DNA from: Tiliqua scincoides
Lineage: Eukaryota; Chordata; Lepidosauria; Squamata; Scincidae
NCBI RefSeq assembly: GCF_035046505.1
Contig: NC_089826.1
Span: 10,708,254-10,772,253 of the forward strand
DNA: 64,000 nucleotides
Direction: 5' to 3'
The position numbers were made by a program, and so were the translations under genes. The notes below the pieces were generated by a model, which saw only the letters and a list, made by a program, of their open reading frames with translations, was not told the DNA's origin and made no database searches. Positions 10,765 through 22,287 of this stretch are shown here, in pieces (positions within the stretch are counted from its first letter, which is position 1; the number at the start of each line of letters is the position of its first letter).

Positions 10765-11769
10765 CTAAGGAAACAATGTAAGTGCAGTTTAATTACAGTA
10801 CTGATACGTCTAGATTTTTCCCCCTCAAGAGAAGGGGCACTACTAAGTCTTTCAATGGTCTGTGAAACAGGAAGAGTACTTAACTGAACACATTTGGGTA
10901 ATTTGCTAAGCACCTTACAGTAAAAATTGATATCTGGGACCTTCAGGACCCAAGCACTGCAGGATACCAGAACATCTCCACTGCTACAGCTGTCAGTTTC
11001 ACTTGGGATGCTGTCACTTTCATTGTGGATCTGTTCAGAATGCTCCTCAGTGGTTCCCAAGGTCAACAGCAAACTGGAAGTCAGGGTGGGTTTGCTTGCT
11101 GACCTAGTTAACAGAGCTTTTCAGATTGTGAAGTGCCAGATATTGCAACTTTTACAATATTTCTGAAACTAGTATTTGCTGAAATAAACAAAACAAAATG
11201 TACTGATGTCAATATTCTGCTTGATAAATGGTACATATTAAATAATGAGTAATCCTAAGCCACACAATCGTTTAAGTTAAAGTTACTTTTGGTTTTAGTG
11301 TACCAGGATTTCTGAAATATATTCCCACAACATCTAGGGAGCTACCCAAGCAGGATTGACAAGGAGCACTAAGGAAATCCTGGTTGGCTAATCTCTTGCC
11401 TTGTGCCATGCTGCTAGCTGGCACTGCTAAGGTAAACAAGAATCATCAGGCCAAGAAGCTAACAGTCCTTGTTTAGTATTCAGTCAGCATTCAGTCATTA
11501 CATTTCAAATCAGGAGCTAAAGGGATTTAACAAGTAGCAAGTGGACAGCAAAGAACATCAATGCCAATGGTTCCCCCTCTAGGATATCACGTCCTTAAGG
11601 CCAATCCTGTGCCACAATCAATTTTCCTTCCTCACTCATGTTTGTTAGAAAGTACTACAAATAGGAATTAAAATAGGAGAGGAGACTGGAAAAATTACTG
11701 GTCACATTTGAGCCAAAGGAAGAGGAGCAGCAGAGCTTCTGTTGCGCAGAAGTAAGAGAGACCTTGGCC

Positions 11770-12160
11770 GCAATCCTAACCGGCAGTTATGCCGGTATAG
11801 GTGGCCCTGGAGGGTTGCAAATGTGCCGTAAAGCACGTTTGCGCCTCTTTAGGCGGGAGCTGCCCATGTGTGGATGTGCCGACGTGTGGATGGAGGCAGA
11901 AGCCTCCGCTGTGGCTCCCGCGCCGCCGCTTGTGTCGGTGCGTGCATGCCAACATAAGTAGCAAAGGTAGGCTTGGGGTGCGTGGGGAGGGGGTGTTACT
12001 GGGGGGGAAGGCGGGCCCAGGGGCGGGCTCGCGGGGCTGTGACCAGGCAGTTATGCTGGATTCCAACCCCCGTCCCCGGGGCGAGCAGAGCGGCTTCAAA
12101 TAGCTCCGCTCTCCTTGGACTTGCACCACCTCCAGAGGTGGCGCAGGTCTGAGGAGACCC
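11770..12160. repeat. GC-rich interspersed repeat, truncated (copy A)
   Basis: Starts 'gccgcaatcctaaccggc' and is much richer in G+C than the intron around it. It stops at the exact end of the duplicate, while copy B continues with about 140 more bases to an inverted terminal end ('gggatagagttgcgccc'). Confidence 0.6.
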
Positions 12161-12291
12161 ATTTGTTCAGCTCTCAAGACCATACTGTAGTTTATATCCC
12201 AGAAAACCTCTCAGAATGTTTCTAAGCTTTTTGCTAATGTAGGATTAGCAAAATTAATGTAACAAAAACCAAAACCAGTTCCCCAACTAAC

Positions 12292-12531
12292 CTTCGGGCT
12301 GGCAAGTTAACTCCAGCAGCCAGAGTAGAAGTGCAAGTAAGGAGACAGAGGGTTCCTAAAGAATAAGCTTCCTCAATTTGTTTTCTTTCATCGCTGGTGA
12401 GGCCACTATGGTGATAGGCAATTCCAAATGGAATAGTTCGCCTCAATATTGGACAAAGTTTTCCATTACAGATGTTTGTTAAATCTTTAATAAGATCCTG
12501 CTTTTCTTTCTCTTTCAGCTTTTTATAATCT
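12292..12531 (-). CDS. HELQ: HELQ exon c (helicase motifs IV-V)
   Basis: 240 nt, [17 protein letters not shown], then [19 protein letters not shown], then [15 protein letters not shown]. Phases match exon b (N-R split codon) and exon d. It is present only once in the window. The frame is open and highly conserved with human HELQ. Confidence 0.92.
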
Positions 12532-13028
12532 CTAGGGGGAAAAATAGATTATTCTGATATCATAAACTGAACCCAACAAATCCTAATCTTTTTTAACCAC
12601 AGTTTATGAACAAGCTGGGACGGGAAACTGCAATTGTATTTGGATGTCATGACAAATTCCACTTTGCTCAAAATGAAGACTGAAAGAAACATGGAAGCCC
12701 AAGGCAATAACCATGTTTAAACTAGGGTTTAGTATGTATGAACCGTATCACTATTTTTAAGAGATATAATTTGCTGATTAGATTCTATAGTTCATTGTAC
12801 ACAAACACAAAAAGCTTCTCAAATTCAGTGCATCACATCATCAAGAATTACATGTCCATGATATGAAATTTATGGAAGCATGCAACAACAAGCTATTGAT
12901 TTAATAGACTACTAAACAGTATCTTGTACTTTATTTTATGTAAAATATTTGTCACATTTCAGCCTGACAACAGGCCTCCAAGGTAGCCAAGATGAGAAAA
13001 TTAAGAAACTCCAAACTTAATAAAGTAT

Positions 13029-13467
13029 TGTAGGGGCCCATCCCTGCAGGAGCCTGGAGCAGGCTTGTTCCACCCCCAGCGAGGCCTCAGATTGGCTGGA
13101 GGGGGAGGGGTTCCAGTACTCTTGTCCTCCTTAGCAGAGCTACCACCCCTGGCTTGGGAGCAGGAGCTGTTCACCTCACAGCTCCCTACTTCACACTGCC
13201 TCCCTCTCATCCCTGGCTCCCGTTTTATGGAGCAAGCCCGCCCCTTTTTGCCCCTCCCCTTCCTCCAGGTGGGGCAGAAAAGGCCTTTCCTGTTCCTGGC
13301 TTGTTTCCTTCTGTGTTCCTTGTTTGCCCTGCCAGCCCCCTCTGTCTGGTTGGGGTGAGCCAACCTTCTTTGCCCCCCTCAAGGGCAGGAAAGCCTCCCC
13401 ACCCTGAGCATGGGGTGCCTGCTCCAGGGTAAGTTGGGGGTCAGGGCATCTGGGAGGGGCCCCGACA
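13029..13467. mobile_element. possible solo LTR, GC-rich
   Basis: A 439-bp GC-rich block begins TGTAGGGGCCCATCCC and ends GGGGCCCCGACA, giving TG...CA borders with inverted ends. It is flanked by a near-matching 5-bp repeat (AGTAT / GGTAT). This is what a solo LTR of a Gypsy-like element would look like. No internal retroviral part is present. The family call is tentative. Confidence 0.35.
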
Positions 13468-13745
13468 GGTATCACCACCATAAAACCAGTAAAAGCTAAC
13501 AGATGCTCTACTTCTCACTCCACAGACTTTCCCCGAATATAAGTAATCAAAAAGAAGGGTGGCACCATCATGCTAAAGTCAAAGGGATGAACTCTCACTT
13601 GAGGTAGTCATGAGGGAAATAGAATTGTAAGTGTGATTATACGCTTACACTGTTTTTAAGAAGTTTACCAAAGATGCACATGGTGAGCATCCGGTTTGGT
13701 ATATAACCAGTAATAGGAATTATAACCATACATACTCCATAAACA

Positions 13746-16700
13746 TATTGGCAACCTTCAGTCTCGAAAGACTATGGTATCGCGCTCTGAAAGGTGGTTC
13801 TGGCACAGCGTCTAGTGTGGCTGAAAAGGCCAATCCGGGAGTGACAATCCCTTCCACACCAGGAGCAAGTGCAGTCTGTCCCTGGTCTGTCTCCCTGGCT
13901 ATGGGCCTTCCTTCTTTGCCTCTTAGCCTCAGACTGTTGGCAAAGTGTCTCTTCAAACTGGGAAAGGCCATGCTGCACAGCCTGCCTCCAAGCGGGCCGC
14001 TCAGAGGCCAGGGTTTCCCACTTGTTGAGGTCCATCCCTAAGGCCTTCAGATCCCTCTTGCAGATGTCCTTGTATCGCAGCTGTGGTCTACCTGTAGGGC
14101 GCTTTCCTTGCACGAGTTCTCCATAGAGGAGATCCTTTGGGATCCGGCCATCATCCATTCTCACGACATGACCAAGCCAACGCAGGCGTCTCTGTTTCAG
14201 CAGTGAATACATGCTAGGGATTCCAGCACGTTCCAGGACTGTGTTGTTTGGAACTTTGTCCTGCCAGGTGATGCCGAGGATGCGTCGGAGGCAGCGCATG
14301 TGGAAAGCGCTCAGTTTCCTCTCCTGTTGTGAGCGAAGAGTCCATGACTCGCTGCAGTACAGAAGTGTACTCAGGACGCAAGCTCTGTAGACCTGGATCT
14401 TGGTATGTTCCGTCAGCTTCTTGTTGGACCAGACTCTCTTTGTGAGTCTGGAAAACGTGGTAGCTGCTTTACCGATGCGCCTGTTTAGCTCGGCATCGAG
14501 AGAATGAGTGTCGGAGATCGTTGAGCCAAGGTACACAAAGTCATGGACAACCTCCAGTTCATGCTCAGAGATTGTAATGCAGGGAGGTGAGTCCACATCC
14601 TGAACCATGACCTGTGTTTTCTTCAGGCTGATTGTCAGTCCAAAATCTTGGCAGGCCTTGCTAAAACGATCCATGAGCTGCTGGAGATCTTTGGCAGAGT
14701 GGGTAGTGACAGCTGCATCGTCGGCAAAGAGGAAGTCACGCAGACATTTCAGCTGGACTTTGGATTTTGCTCTCAGTCTGGAGAGGTTGAAGAGCTTTCC
14801 GTCTGATCTGGTCCGGAGATAGATGCCTTCTGTTGCAGTTCCAAAGGCCTGCTTCAGCAGGACAGCGAAGAAAATCCCAAACAAGGTTGGTGCAAGAACA
14901 CAGCCCTGCTTCACTCCGCTTCGGATGTCAAAAGGGTCTGATGTGGAGCCATCGAAGACAACAGTGCCCTTCATGTCCTTGTGGAAGGATCTGATGATGC
15001 TGAGGAGCCTGGGTGGACATCCAATCTTGGGGAGAATCTTGAAGAGGCCGTCTCTGCTGACCAGGTCGAAAGCCTTTGTGAGATCTATGAAGGCTATAAA
15101 GAGTGGCTGTCGTTGTTCCCTGCATTTCTCCTGCAGTTGTCTAAGGGAGAATACCATATCAGTGGTGGACCTGTTGGCTCGGAATCCACACTGCGATTCT
15201 GGATAGACGCTCTCTGCAAGTACCTGGAGCCTCTTTAGTACAACTCGGGCAAACAGCTTTCCTACAACGCTAAGGAGAGAGATGCCGCGGTAGTTGTTGC
15301 AGTCACCCCTGTCACCTTTGTTCTTGTACAGCGTGATGATGTTTGCATCCCTCATGTCTTGAGGTACTCCACCTTCTCTCCAGCAGAGACAGAGGATTTC
15401 ATGCAGCTCAGTGACGATGATCTCTTTGCAGCATTTTAGGACTTCAGCAGGGATGCTGTCTTTTCCAGGTGCCTTGCCAAAGGCAAGGGAGTCCAGGGCC
15501 ACGTGAAGTTCTTCTAGGGTTGGTTCACTGTCAAGCTCTTCCAGCACAGGCAGGCACTCAATGTTGTTCAGTGCTTCTTCGGTGACTACATTTTCTCTGG
15601 AATATAGCTCAGAGTAGTGCTGCACCCAGCGTTCCATCTGCTGCGCCCGATCCTGGATGACCTCGCCTGTGGCAGACTTCAGAGGGGCAATTTTCTTCTG
15701 TGTTGGACCTAGGGCCTGCTTGATACCATCATACATCCCCTTGATGTTGCCCGTGTCAGCTGCTATCTGTATCTCGGAACAGAGCTGGAGCCAGTAGTCG
15801 TTAGCACATCTCCTGGCAGTCTGTTGGACTTTGCTGCGAGCAGTTCGGAGGACCTGCAGGTTGCGCTCACTGGGACAGACCTTGTATGCTGCTTGAGCTC
15901 TCCTCTTTTCCTCAATGACTGGTGTCAACTCCTCAGAGTGGGCTTCAAACCAGTCTGCCGCCTTGTTGGTCTTCTTGCCGAATATGGACAAGGCGGTGTT
16001 GTAAACGGTATTCTTGAAATGTTCCCATCTGTTGGATGCATTTGCGTCGGCCGGGCCTGGAAGAGATTCCTCAAGCGCTTGTGCAAATTCCTCCACTTTT
16101 CTCTGATCCCGGGTCTTGCTGGTATCAATGCGAGGTCTTCCTTCCTTTTTCGTGTGATACAGTCGCTTTGTTTGCAGTTTCACTCTGCTGCACACCAGGG
16201 AGTGGTCAGTGTCGCAGGCAGCACCATGATAACTGCGTGTGATCTTGATGCTGGGAAGGCTGGAGCGTCTGGTGAGGATCAGGTCGAGCTGGTGCCAGTG
16301 CTTTGATCTTGGATGTCTCCAAGAGACTCTATGTTGGGGCTTTGTGTTGAAGAATGTGTTGCTGACACAGAGACCATGATGACAGCAAAACTCTAGCAGG
16401 CGTTGGCCATTTTCGTTCATCCTCCCAGTGCCAAACTGACCTAAGCAAGTGGGCCATGAACTGTTATCAGCACCAACTCTAGCATTGAAATCGCCGAGAA
16501 TGAACAATGGCTCTTTTACAGGGATTTTCTTGACAGTGGTGGCCAGGTCATCATAGAATTTGTCTTTGGCTTCTGCTGGAGACGACAGAGATAGGTCCTG
16601 CTGATGACTGGAGCTGCAGGGACAAAATTCTTTCACTTCCCACAGTAGGTGGGATGATGGATTTCAGCAGGGTATTTCTGACCGCAAAGCCAACGCCATG

Positions 16701-17747
16701 TTCCCTGGTTTCGTTTGGTGGTTTTCCCTGCCAGAAAAATGAGAAATTTCTCTCCTTGACAGATCCGGAATCTGGCAGCCTAGTCTCTTGAAGGGCGACG
16801 ATGTCCATCTGCAGTCTGCTCAGCTCCATGTCGATGACAGCTGTTTTGCGTGCGTCGTCTATTTCTTGCAGGTCATCAGAGAAGCCAGGTGTCATTGTCC
16901 TAACGTTCCAGGTGCCCAGCTTTAGGGCAGTAGTTTTCTGTTTTCTGTTGCATGGTGCAGAGTTGTCGATCCGCTTGTCGGTTTTCACCCTAAACCCCAC
17001 GCACCCCATGAGGTTAACGGACCGTGGCAAGGCAACACCTTATTTAGCAACTGGACTGCAATCAGAAAACATACCTGTTCAAGTACTTGCATATCATTTC
17101 TGCTACATTTTCACAGTTCTTCTTAGTGGGGCAAAAGACAAGGCAGGAGTACTTTGGAATAACTGGCTGGGGACTGCCCAGCTTAAGGCGGGCGGTAGCT
17201 GCCCAATGAGATGCAATGATCTCTCCCACCGTCGGAAGCAGCCCCTGGCGTCATGCTCTACGCCAATCGAGCAAAGACTTATAACCGGTAAACTGCTGCT
17301 TCCCGTGTTGTGCCGACGCCGTATGGCGAAGTTGGAGTGTCCTCTCCAGTGCACGAAGCCTGGGTAAAGAAGGTATGGAGGATAGGCTGTTACCCATGCA
17401 GCAAATCCCCCCTCTCCACGTCGCTGGAATGGTCCAATGGAAAGGCAGAAGCCAATACGGTTGGTTCCAGCGGCGTCGCAGGAGTTGCCAGAACGTGACT
17501 GTGTTCAGCCATGAACTGCCTAAGGGACTCCGGCTCCTGATTTTGCCTCGAGGTTGACTCCTGAAGCCTTTTCCAGAACTGGATGTAGCCACAAGGCAGT
17601 GGAGGTTTGGGATCAGAGTTTCCTTCTCTTAGATGAGCTGCCTTCCTAGGCTGACGAGTCCCATCTACCCGGTGGCTGTTTAGTCGCCTCTTACGACAAG
17701 TACAGCCAAACTGAGGGCCTATTCTTGGCCCCCAGCCCCCAGGGGTA
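13746..17747 (-). mobile_element. full-length RTE-like LINE with APE and RT
   Basis: A non-LTR retrotransposon flanked by a perfect 12-bp target-site duplication ACTCCATAAACA (13,734-13,745 and 17,748-17,759). It reads on the minus strand with a long 5' leader (17,165-17,747). An AP-endonuclease start (KLGTWNVRTM, IVALQETRLP) lies at 16,551-17,030, and a 954-codon frame spans 13,772-16,636. That frame has the rest of the endonuclease, the reverse transcriptase (FRANRSTTDMVF, AFIDLTKAFD, FADDAAV) and a C-terminal zinc-knuckle (CSWCGRDC...H...C). The two frames overlap near 16,600, so one small frameshift separates this copy from a single continuous ORF. It sits in the HELQ intron between exons c and b. 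The clade is inferred from the C-terminal WLGHV.RM pattern. Confidence 0.85.
17042..17164 (-). other. 123-bp HELQ exon b fragment embedded in the LINE
   Basis: This piece is identical, by eye, to 17,911-18,033 and has the same orientation. It includes the exon b donor and most of exon b but no acceptor. LINE leader sequence lies above it and the LINE coding start below it, so host exon sequence now interrupts the LINE. Confidence 0.85.
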
Positions 17748-17943
17748 ACTCCATAAACAGCTAGTGTTCTATTTAGCTAAGTCAGCCATGGAAAAGATAC
17801 GACCATACAGAGCATGTGGTTCTAGATCCTTAAGACAGGATGCAATTGCTGCAACAAATATGGTTTGGTAGGGGAAAGGCTAACAGGGGAAGGCTAATAG
17901 GGGAAGGCTAATTTAGCAACTGGACTGCAATCAGAAAACATAC

Positions 17944-18089
17944 CTGTTCAAGTACTTGCATATCATTTCTGCTACATTTTCACAGTTCTTCTTAGTGGGG
18001 CAAAAGACAAGGCAGGAGTACTTTGGAATAACTTCTGTCATCAGTGCAATAAGGTGGTCAGGGTCTGTATTCTGTAGACTGCTAGAATA
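17944..18089 (-). CDS. HELQ: HELQ exon b
   Basis: 146 nt, [19 protein letters not shown], then [19 protein letters not shown], ending KYLN plus a split arginine codon. Human has [19 protein letters not shown]. The acceptor is TTTTCAG and the donor GTATG. Its 3' part is duplicated inside the LINE at 17,042-17,164. Confidence 0.92.
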
Positions 18090-18557
18090 CTGAAAAATTA
18101 CACAGGTTTATTACAAGCCTGAATTAAATCTTATGCCTCAATCGTCAGATATCCAGACAAAGCTTCAATATATTTGACAAGCTATAATGAAAAGTTATAA
18201 ATTTGTTCTTTAAACTTCGACTTCATATAGGTGCTTCAGTGCTTTGAATCACATAAATAAAAGAAGAAATAAGAACTACACCTGCTTCTTCCCCATCTTG
18301 CACCTGAATACTAGAGTCAAAGTTATTTAGCCAATGCTGGTAACATAAAGCAAAGCATTTCTCTGCAGATAGTCCTATAAATTACAACAGAAAAAAGCTA
18401 AATACATGCTTATTTACTTGTGACTTATGGTCTTAATATTTTCCCATTTGTGACCTGCATAAGGAAGAATCTATTCCTGGAAAACAGTAACATAATTGCC
18501 TCTAACTAAATACTAAAATTATCCACAAAAAAGAAAAGCTTCACACATGCACATTAC

Positions 18558-18656
18558 CTTGAAATCAAGGAGACGAGAAAATGCAAAGCCATTTTCTGCT
18601 TTGCTATCAACTTCATAGATGCTGTCTTGTATTTTAATGTATTCTTTTAGTTCTAC
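18558..18656 (-). CDS. HELQ: HELQ exon a
   Basis: 33 codons, [18 protein letters not shown] to FSRLLDFK, matching human VELKEYLKINDTIYEVDS. This is the most upstream HELQ exon found in this fragment. Above it comes the 6.4-kb LINE and then exon i of the other fragment, where the first RecA domain should be. Confidence 0.9.
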
Positions 18657-20349
18657 CTAGATAAAACAGAAGTTATGTACAATATCCAAATTACTCTATC
18701 AATACAATAAGAAAGTTGCTTATTTCAATTATTCCCATCATTCTTTGCTGCCCTTTCTCCTCTATGACAAAATTAAGGGCCCAATCCTATCCAACTTTTC
18801 AGCACCAAAGCAGCTGCAATGCCCCAAGGTAAAGGAACAAAAAGGACTCCATGACTGCATCTCCCACAGGATGCACATACGTATCTTCTGATTGTGACAA
18901 TGCTAACTAGAAGACAATTTAATTATTATCTTATTATTTAACAATTAAAAAATGTTAACTAGTCAAGTCAAGTCATGTCAACCTTTATTAGGCATAAACA
19001 TTTGGTAGGTGAAGACTCTGTACGGAAACCGTAGAGAGAATATAAACCTAAGTAATACACAGATATATGTATATGTGCACACCTACGTGTACACACAGAT
19101 ACAAACGTACAATACATTTTACATACAAACATATAATATTTTAAAAAAAACAAAAACAATCAGTTACTCTGCAGATATTGCCAAAGATGTAATGTACTCA
19201 GTGATTACTTGCTACAGAAAGCTTGGCTCGATTCAAATTACTCAAATTTAGGGACTGTGCGACTGAGAGGGTTGTTTGCTCTACATCACCTGCTAAAAGG
19301 AATTGAATCATAGCTTTCACAGAATGCCCTGTTTTAGCATGGAGCAAGGGAGAGAGAAATTGCTGTCTTAGTGCTTGCCATCTGGGACAGTGCAACATAA
19401 CGTGTGTGGATGTTTCTACTTCACCTAAATTGCAGCTACATAAACGATCTTTCCAGGAGGCATTTCTAAATCTGCCATGTAATTCATTAGAGGGGGTCAC
19501 GTTACAACGTGCCAAGGTAAAGGCCCTTCTCTCCAGGGGGTGCACCAGGAGGGACAGATATTTTGGTTGTTGCCCACTTGTAATTTTAAGATGAAAATTC
19601 AGAGGGGAACATTTTTTCTGTGCTGCACTTAGAATCTCTTGCCTTTCCATATCATATAGTCTGGTTTTCACAAGTCTGGTGATAACCTCAGGAGAGGGAG
19701 CTCCTTGTAGATCGACCTCAAGGCCCATCTGTTGGGTTTTTTTATAAAATAGAACTAGGCAAGGGGATAACATTGAATCAGTCAACAGCCCCTTTAGCAA
19801 CAAGTCGTGATCAGCCCTAAAAAAGACTTTGGCCCAGTATTTTAAAAAACTGGACCATGCATGTAACTCCAGCCTGTATTGACCTGATTCCAGACAGAGT
19901 GCTGCGTAGGGAACGCAATGCGGTAAGCCGAGAATTTTGTAAAGAAATTTGGATTGAACCCTTTCAATTGTGTTATTTAATGCCGGCATCCATACTGGGA
20001 TGCCATATAAAATTTGTGGAATGACTTTAGCAATAAAAGCTTGCAAAGCAGCTGGTACAAACCGGTTGCCCCAGGAGAAGAAAAGCGAGTTATGGCTTGA
20101 ACCACTGGTTTGGATGAATTAATTGCAATTGATCGATGAGAGGACCAGGAATGCTTGTAATGAAATCGAAGACCAAGGTACTTGACCTGCTGTATTAATT
20201 TTCCACTGAAAAGCCAAGATTGTGGTTTCCATGAGTTCCCAAATACCACAATTTTAGTTTAGCTGCAAAGACTTTGTTGTAAGATATCCAATGCAGGCTT
20301 TGATCAGTCTCCGTAAGCCTATTTTTATACGTGAGATCAGAGCCATGTC

Positions 20350-20394
20350 GTCAGCATATAAAAGTCAAGTCAACCTTTATTAGGCATATAAAAG
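20350..20394 (-). mobile_element. 19-nt LINE-tail insertion in the RT active site
   Basis: On the minus strand the 11-mer CTTTTATATGC occurs twice, separated by CTAATAAAGGTTGACTTGA. That 19-mer is the 3' terminus of the same LINE family, as seen at 18,965-19,000. The arrangement is what an extremely 5'-truncated insertion with an 11-bp target duplication would leave. It splits the codons for LLLYA and DDM, the catalytic YADD motif. Confidence 0.75.
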
Positions 20395-22216
20395 TAAAGG
20401 GACGTCCACCGATCCTAGTTTGGGGCAATGCAAGTCAAGCTTTGATAAGATGGGAGCCAAATCATTGATGAGAAGGATGAACAAAGTGGGTGCCAGAACA
20501 CAACCCTGCTTGACCCCCTTGTTGATCGGGATTGGAGCTGAAAGGTCACCTTGTGGGGATAATTTCACTTGACAGGAGGTGTTTAGGTGTAGGACACGAA
20601 TTAGTTCTAATAATCTTTTGTCAAGTCCCATCTTCTCAAGTTTTTCCCAGAGTCTGTCCCTATCAATAGAGTCAAAGGCAGCCTTTAAATCCAGGAATGC
20701 CACATAGAGTCGAGATTTCTTTTGAGTCACCTGTTTAAAAATTAAATGGGACAGTATCACACAGTGGTCGACTGTGGACTTGTTTGGTCTGAAACCTGCT
20801 TGCTCTGGACCTATGATGTTATAATCAAATATCCAGGAAGAAAGTTTTTTCAGTAAGTGGGATGCGTACATTTTCCCTGCAACATCCAAAAGGCTTATTG
20901 GCCTGTAGCCAGAGGGAAGGTTCTTATTTCCTTTTTTGAAAATAGGGACCAAGATTGATCTGGTCCAGGATTCTGGAATTACTCCAAATTTATTGATTCT
21001 CGTGAATAGTTCCGCAATAATTGGTGCCCACCAGTCTGGTGCTGCTTTATAGATGTCTGAGGGAATTCCATCTGGGCCAGCTGCTTTACCCTGTTTTAGC
21101 TGGTTAATAATTGAAATGATCTCATCCACTGAGACAGCAGGCCAGTCTGGGAGGTCTGGCGGGATGGATGCCTGAACAGCAGAGGACTATTTGGATTCAT
21201 TAAAAAAACTTGATTTAAAGTGCGATTCCCACAGTTTGGCAGGGATTGCGGTAGTACCAATTGACTCTTTGTGAAAACAACCTGATATAATTTGCCAAAA
21301 ACTCTTAGCATTTTTTGATCTAACAGCGTTAATTAGTAGTGACCATCTTGCTTCTGCTATACAATGGATCGAAACTCTGACAGCTTCCTTCAGGTGGGCA
21401 GTCAGCTCAAAATATTGACATAAAAGTGTTTTACTGTTAGTGTCCCTAAATTTTTTGTAAGTGCTGCGAACGGCAGTTTTCAGAGATAAGCAGATCTGAT
21501 CAGTCTTAGAGTCATCTCGCCCAGTCTCAACTCTTCGGGATGAGGGGATCTTACCTAATACTTTCAAGAGAGTAGATATTAAGTCCTCGAAAAAGTGGAC
21601 AATCCCTGGTTGATCCAGAGTGGACAATAGAGGGATTTCCTTTGCTTGTATCCAGGCACAAAATGAGTTCTTAGAGTCTGGGTCCCATTTAATTCTTTTT
21701 GTTACATTTGGGTAACCTTCTTCCTCCTGGATGTTAGTGTTATGATAATGATTTGGGAGATAGTCTAAATCACACAACAGAGGAAGATGGTCACTAGACT
21801 GAGGGTATCCAACACAAAAGTTTGCTATCTGGGGAAGGAGTTGAGGAGGAACCAAGATATAATCAATAACACTTGCACCTCTAGATGAAATGTAAGTGAA
21901 TTCTCCATTATCCCCCAATGCGTCTAAGCCATTTAGCCAAGTAAGGCCATAAGTGATACAAAATATGGCTAGAAGCAGCCCCGCAGCATTAATTATTCTA
22001 TCTTTCGATTGCCTTTCGAATAGACAGGTCTCTGGCAATATCGTGTCAGTAGGTAAGCCCCAAAGTTGATGAAAGATGTCAGACTTGTGCCCCACCCTGG
22101 AATTGAAATCTCCTGCGATCAGAATCTTATAAGAGGGAAATTTACCAGTCAGGTCATTAATTATACCACTAAGATATAGCCATTGCTTTTCAGTAGCAGA
22201 TTTATCTTTTAAAGGA

Positions 22217-22217
<1 letters not shown>

Positions 22218-22283
<66 letters not shown>
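22218..22283. repeat. (TA)n microsatellite inside the LINE
   Basis: About 33 TA dinucleotides lie within the endonuclease frame of the 6.4-kb LINE and translate as alternating Ile-Tyr. Confidence 0.95.

Positions 22284-22287
<4 letters not shown>

Larger units (their letters stand above)
8238..12160. repeat. intragenic duplicate, copy A (HELQ exons g to d)
   Basis: This block is co-linear and near-identical (a few differences per hundred bases by eye) with 27,912-31,741. It carries exons g, f, e and d, a SINE, an L2 tail and part of a GC-rich repeat. Relative to copy B it keeps about 180 bp (near 11,022-11,200) that B lacks, and lacks a 55-bp tandem duplication present in B. Both outer edges are sharp. 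Confidence 0.9.
5117..18656 (-). pseudogene. HELQ: HELQ 3' half, copy A: exons a-g, (j), k, l
   Basis: HELQ is a Ski2-like 3'-5' DNA helicase that acts in replication-linked repair. Nine exons can be read with matching splice phases at 18,558-18,656 (a), 17,944-18,089 (b), 12,292-12,531 (c), 10,623-10,764 (d), 9,179-9,283 (e), 8,784-9,006 (f), 8,285-8,442 (g), 6,438-6,572 (k) and 5,117-5,212 (l). They cover the second RecA-like domain ([16 protein letters not shown] in c), the winged-helix part and the helix-hairpin-helix end. Exons h and i, which belong between g and k, are absent here but present in the second fragment at 26-27 kb. Exon j is only a degenerate trace. Everything upstream of exon a (Walker A, DExH box) is absent. 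Motif VI reads GRAVR where Ski2-type helicases have GRAGR. As drawn, this locus cannot encode a working helicase. Misassembly is the main alternative to a true pseudogene. Confidence 0.8.

Noticed and set aside
11776-12183. Overlapping GC-rich open frames of 65-135 codons on both strands
   Set aside because: They lie in a GC-rich repeat that is duplicated at 31,341-31,880, have biased composition and match no protein I know.
13001-13481. Several proline/glycine-rich open frames near 13.2 kb
   Set aside because: They fall in the GC-rich LTR-like block and arise from low stop-codon density, with no splice context.
14607-16306. Several plus-strand frames of 71-160 codons
   Set aside because: Antisense shadows of the RTE-like LINE reading frame.
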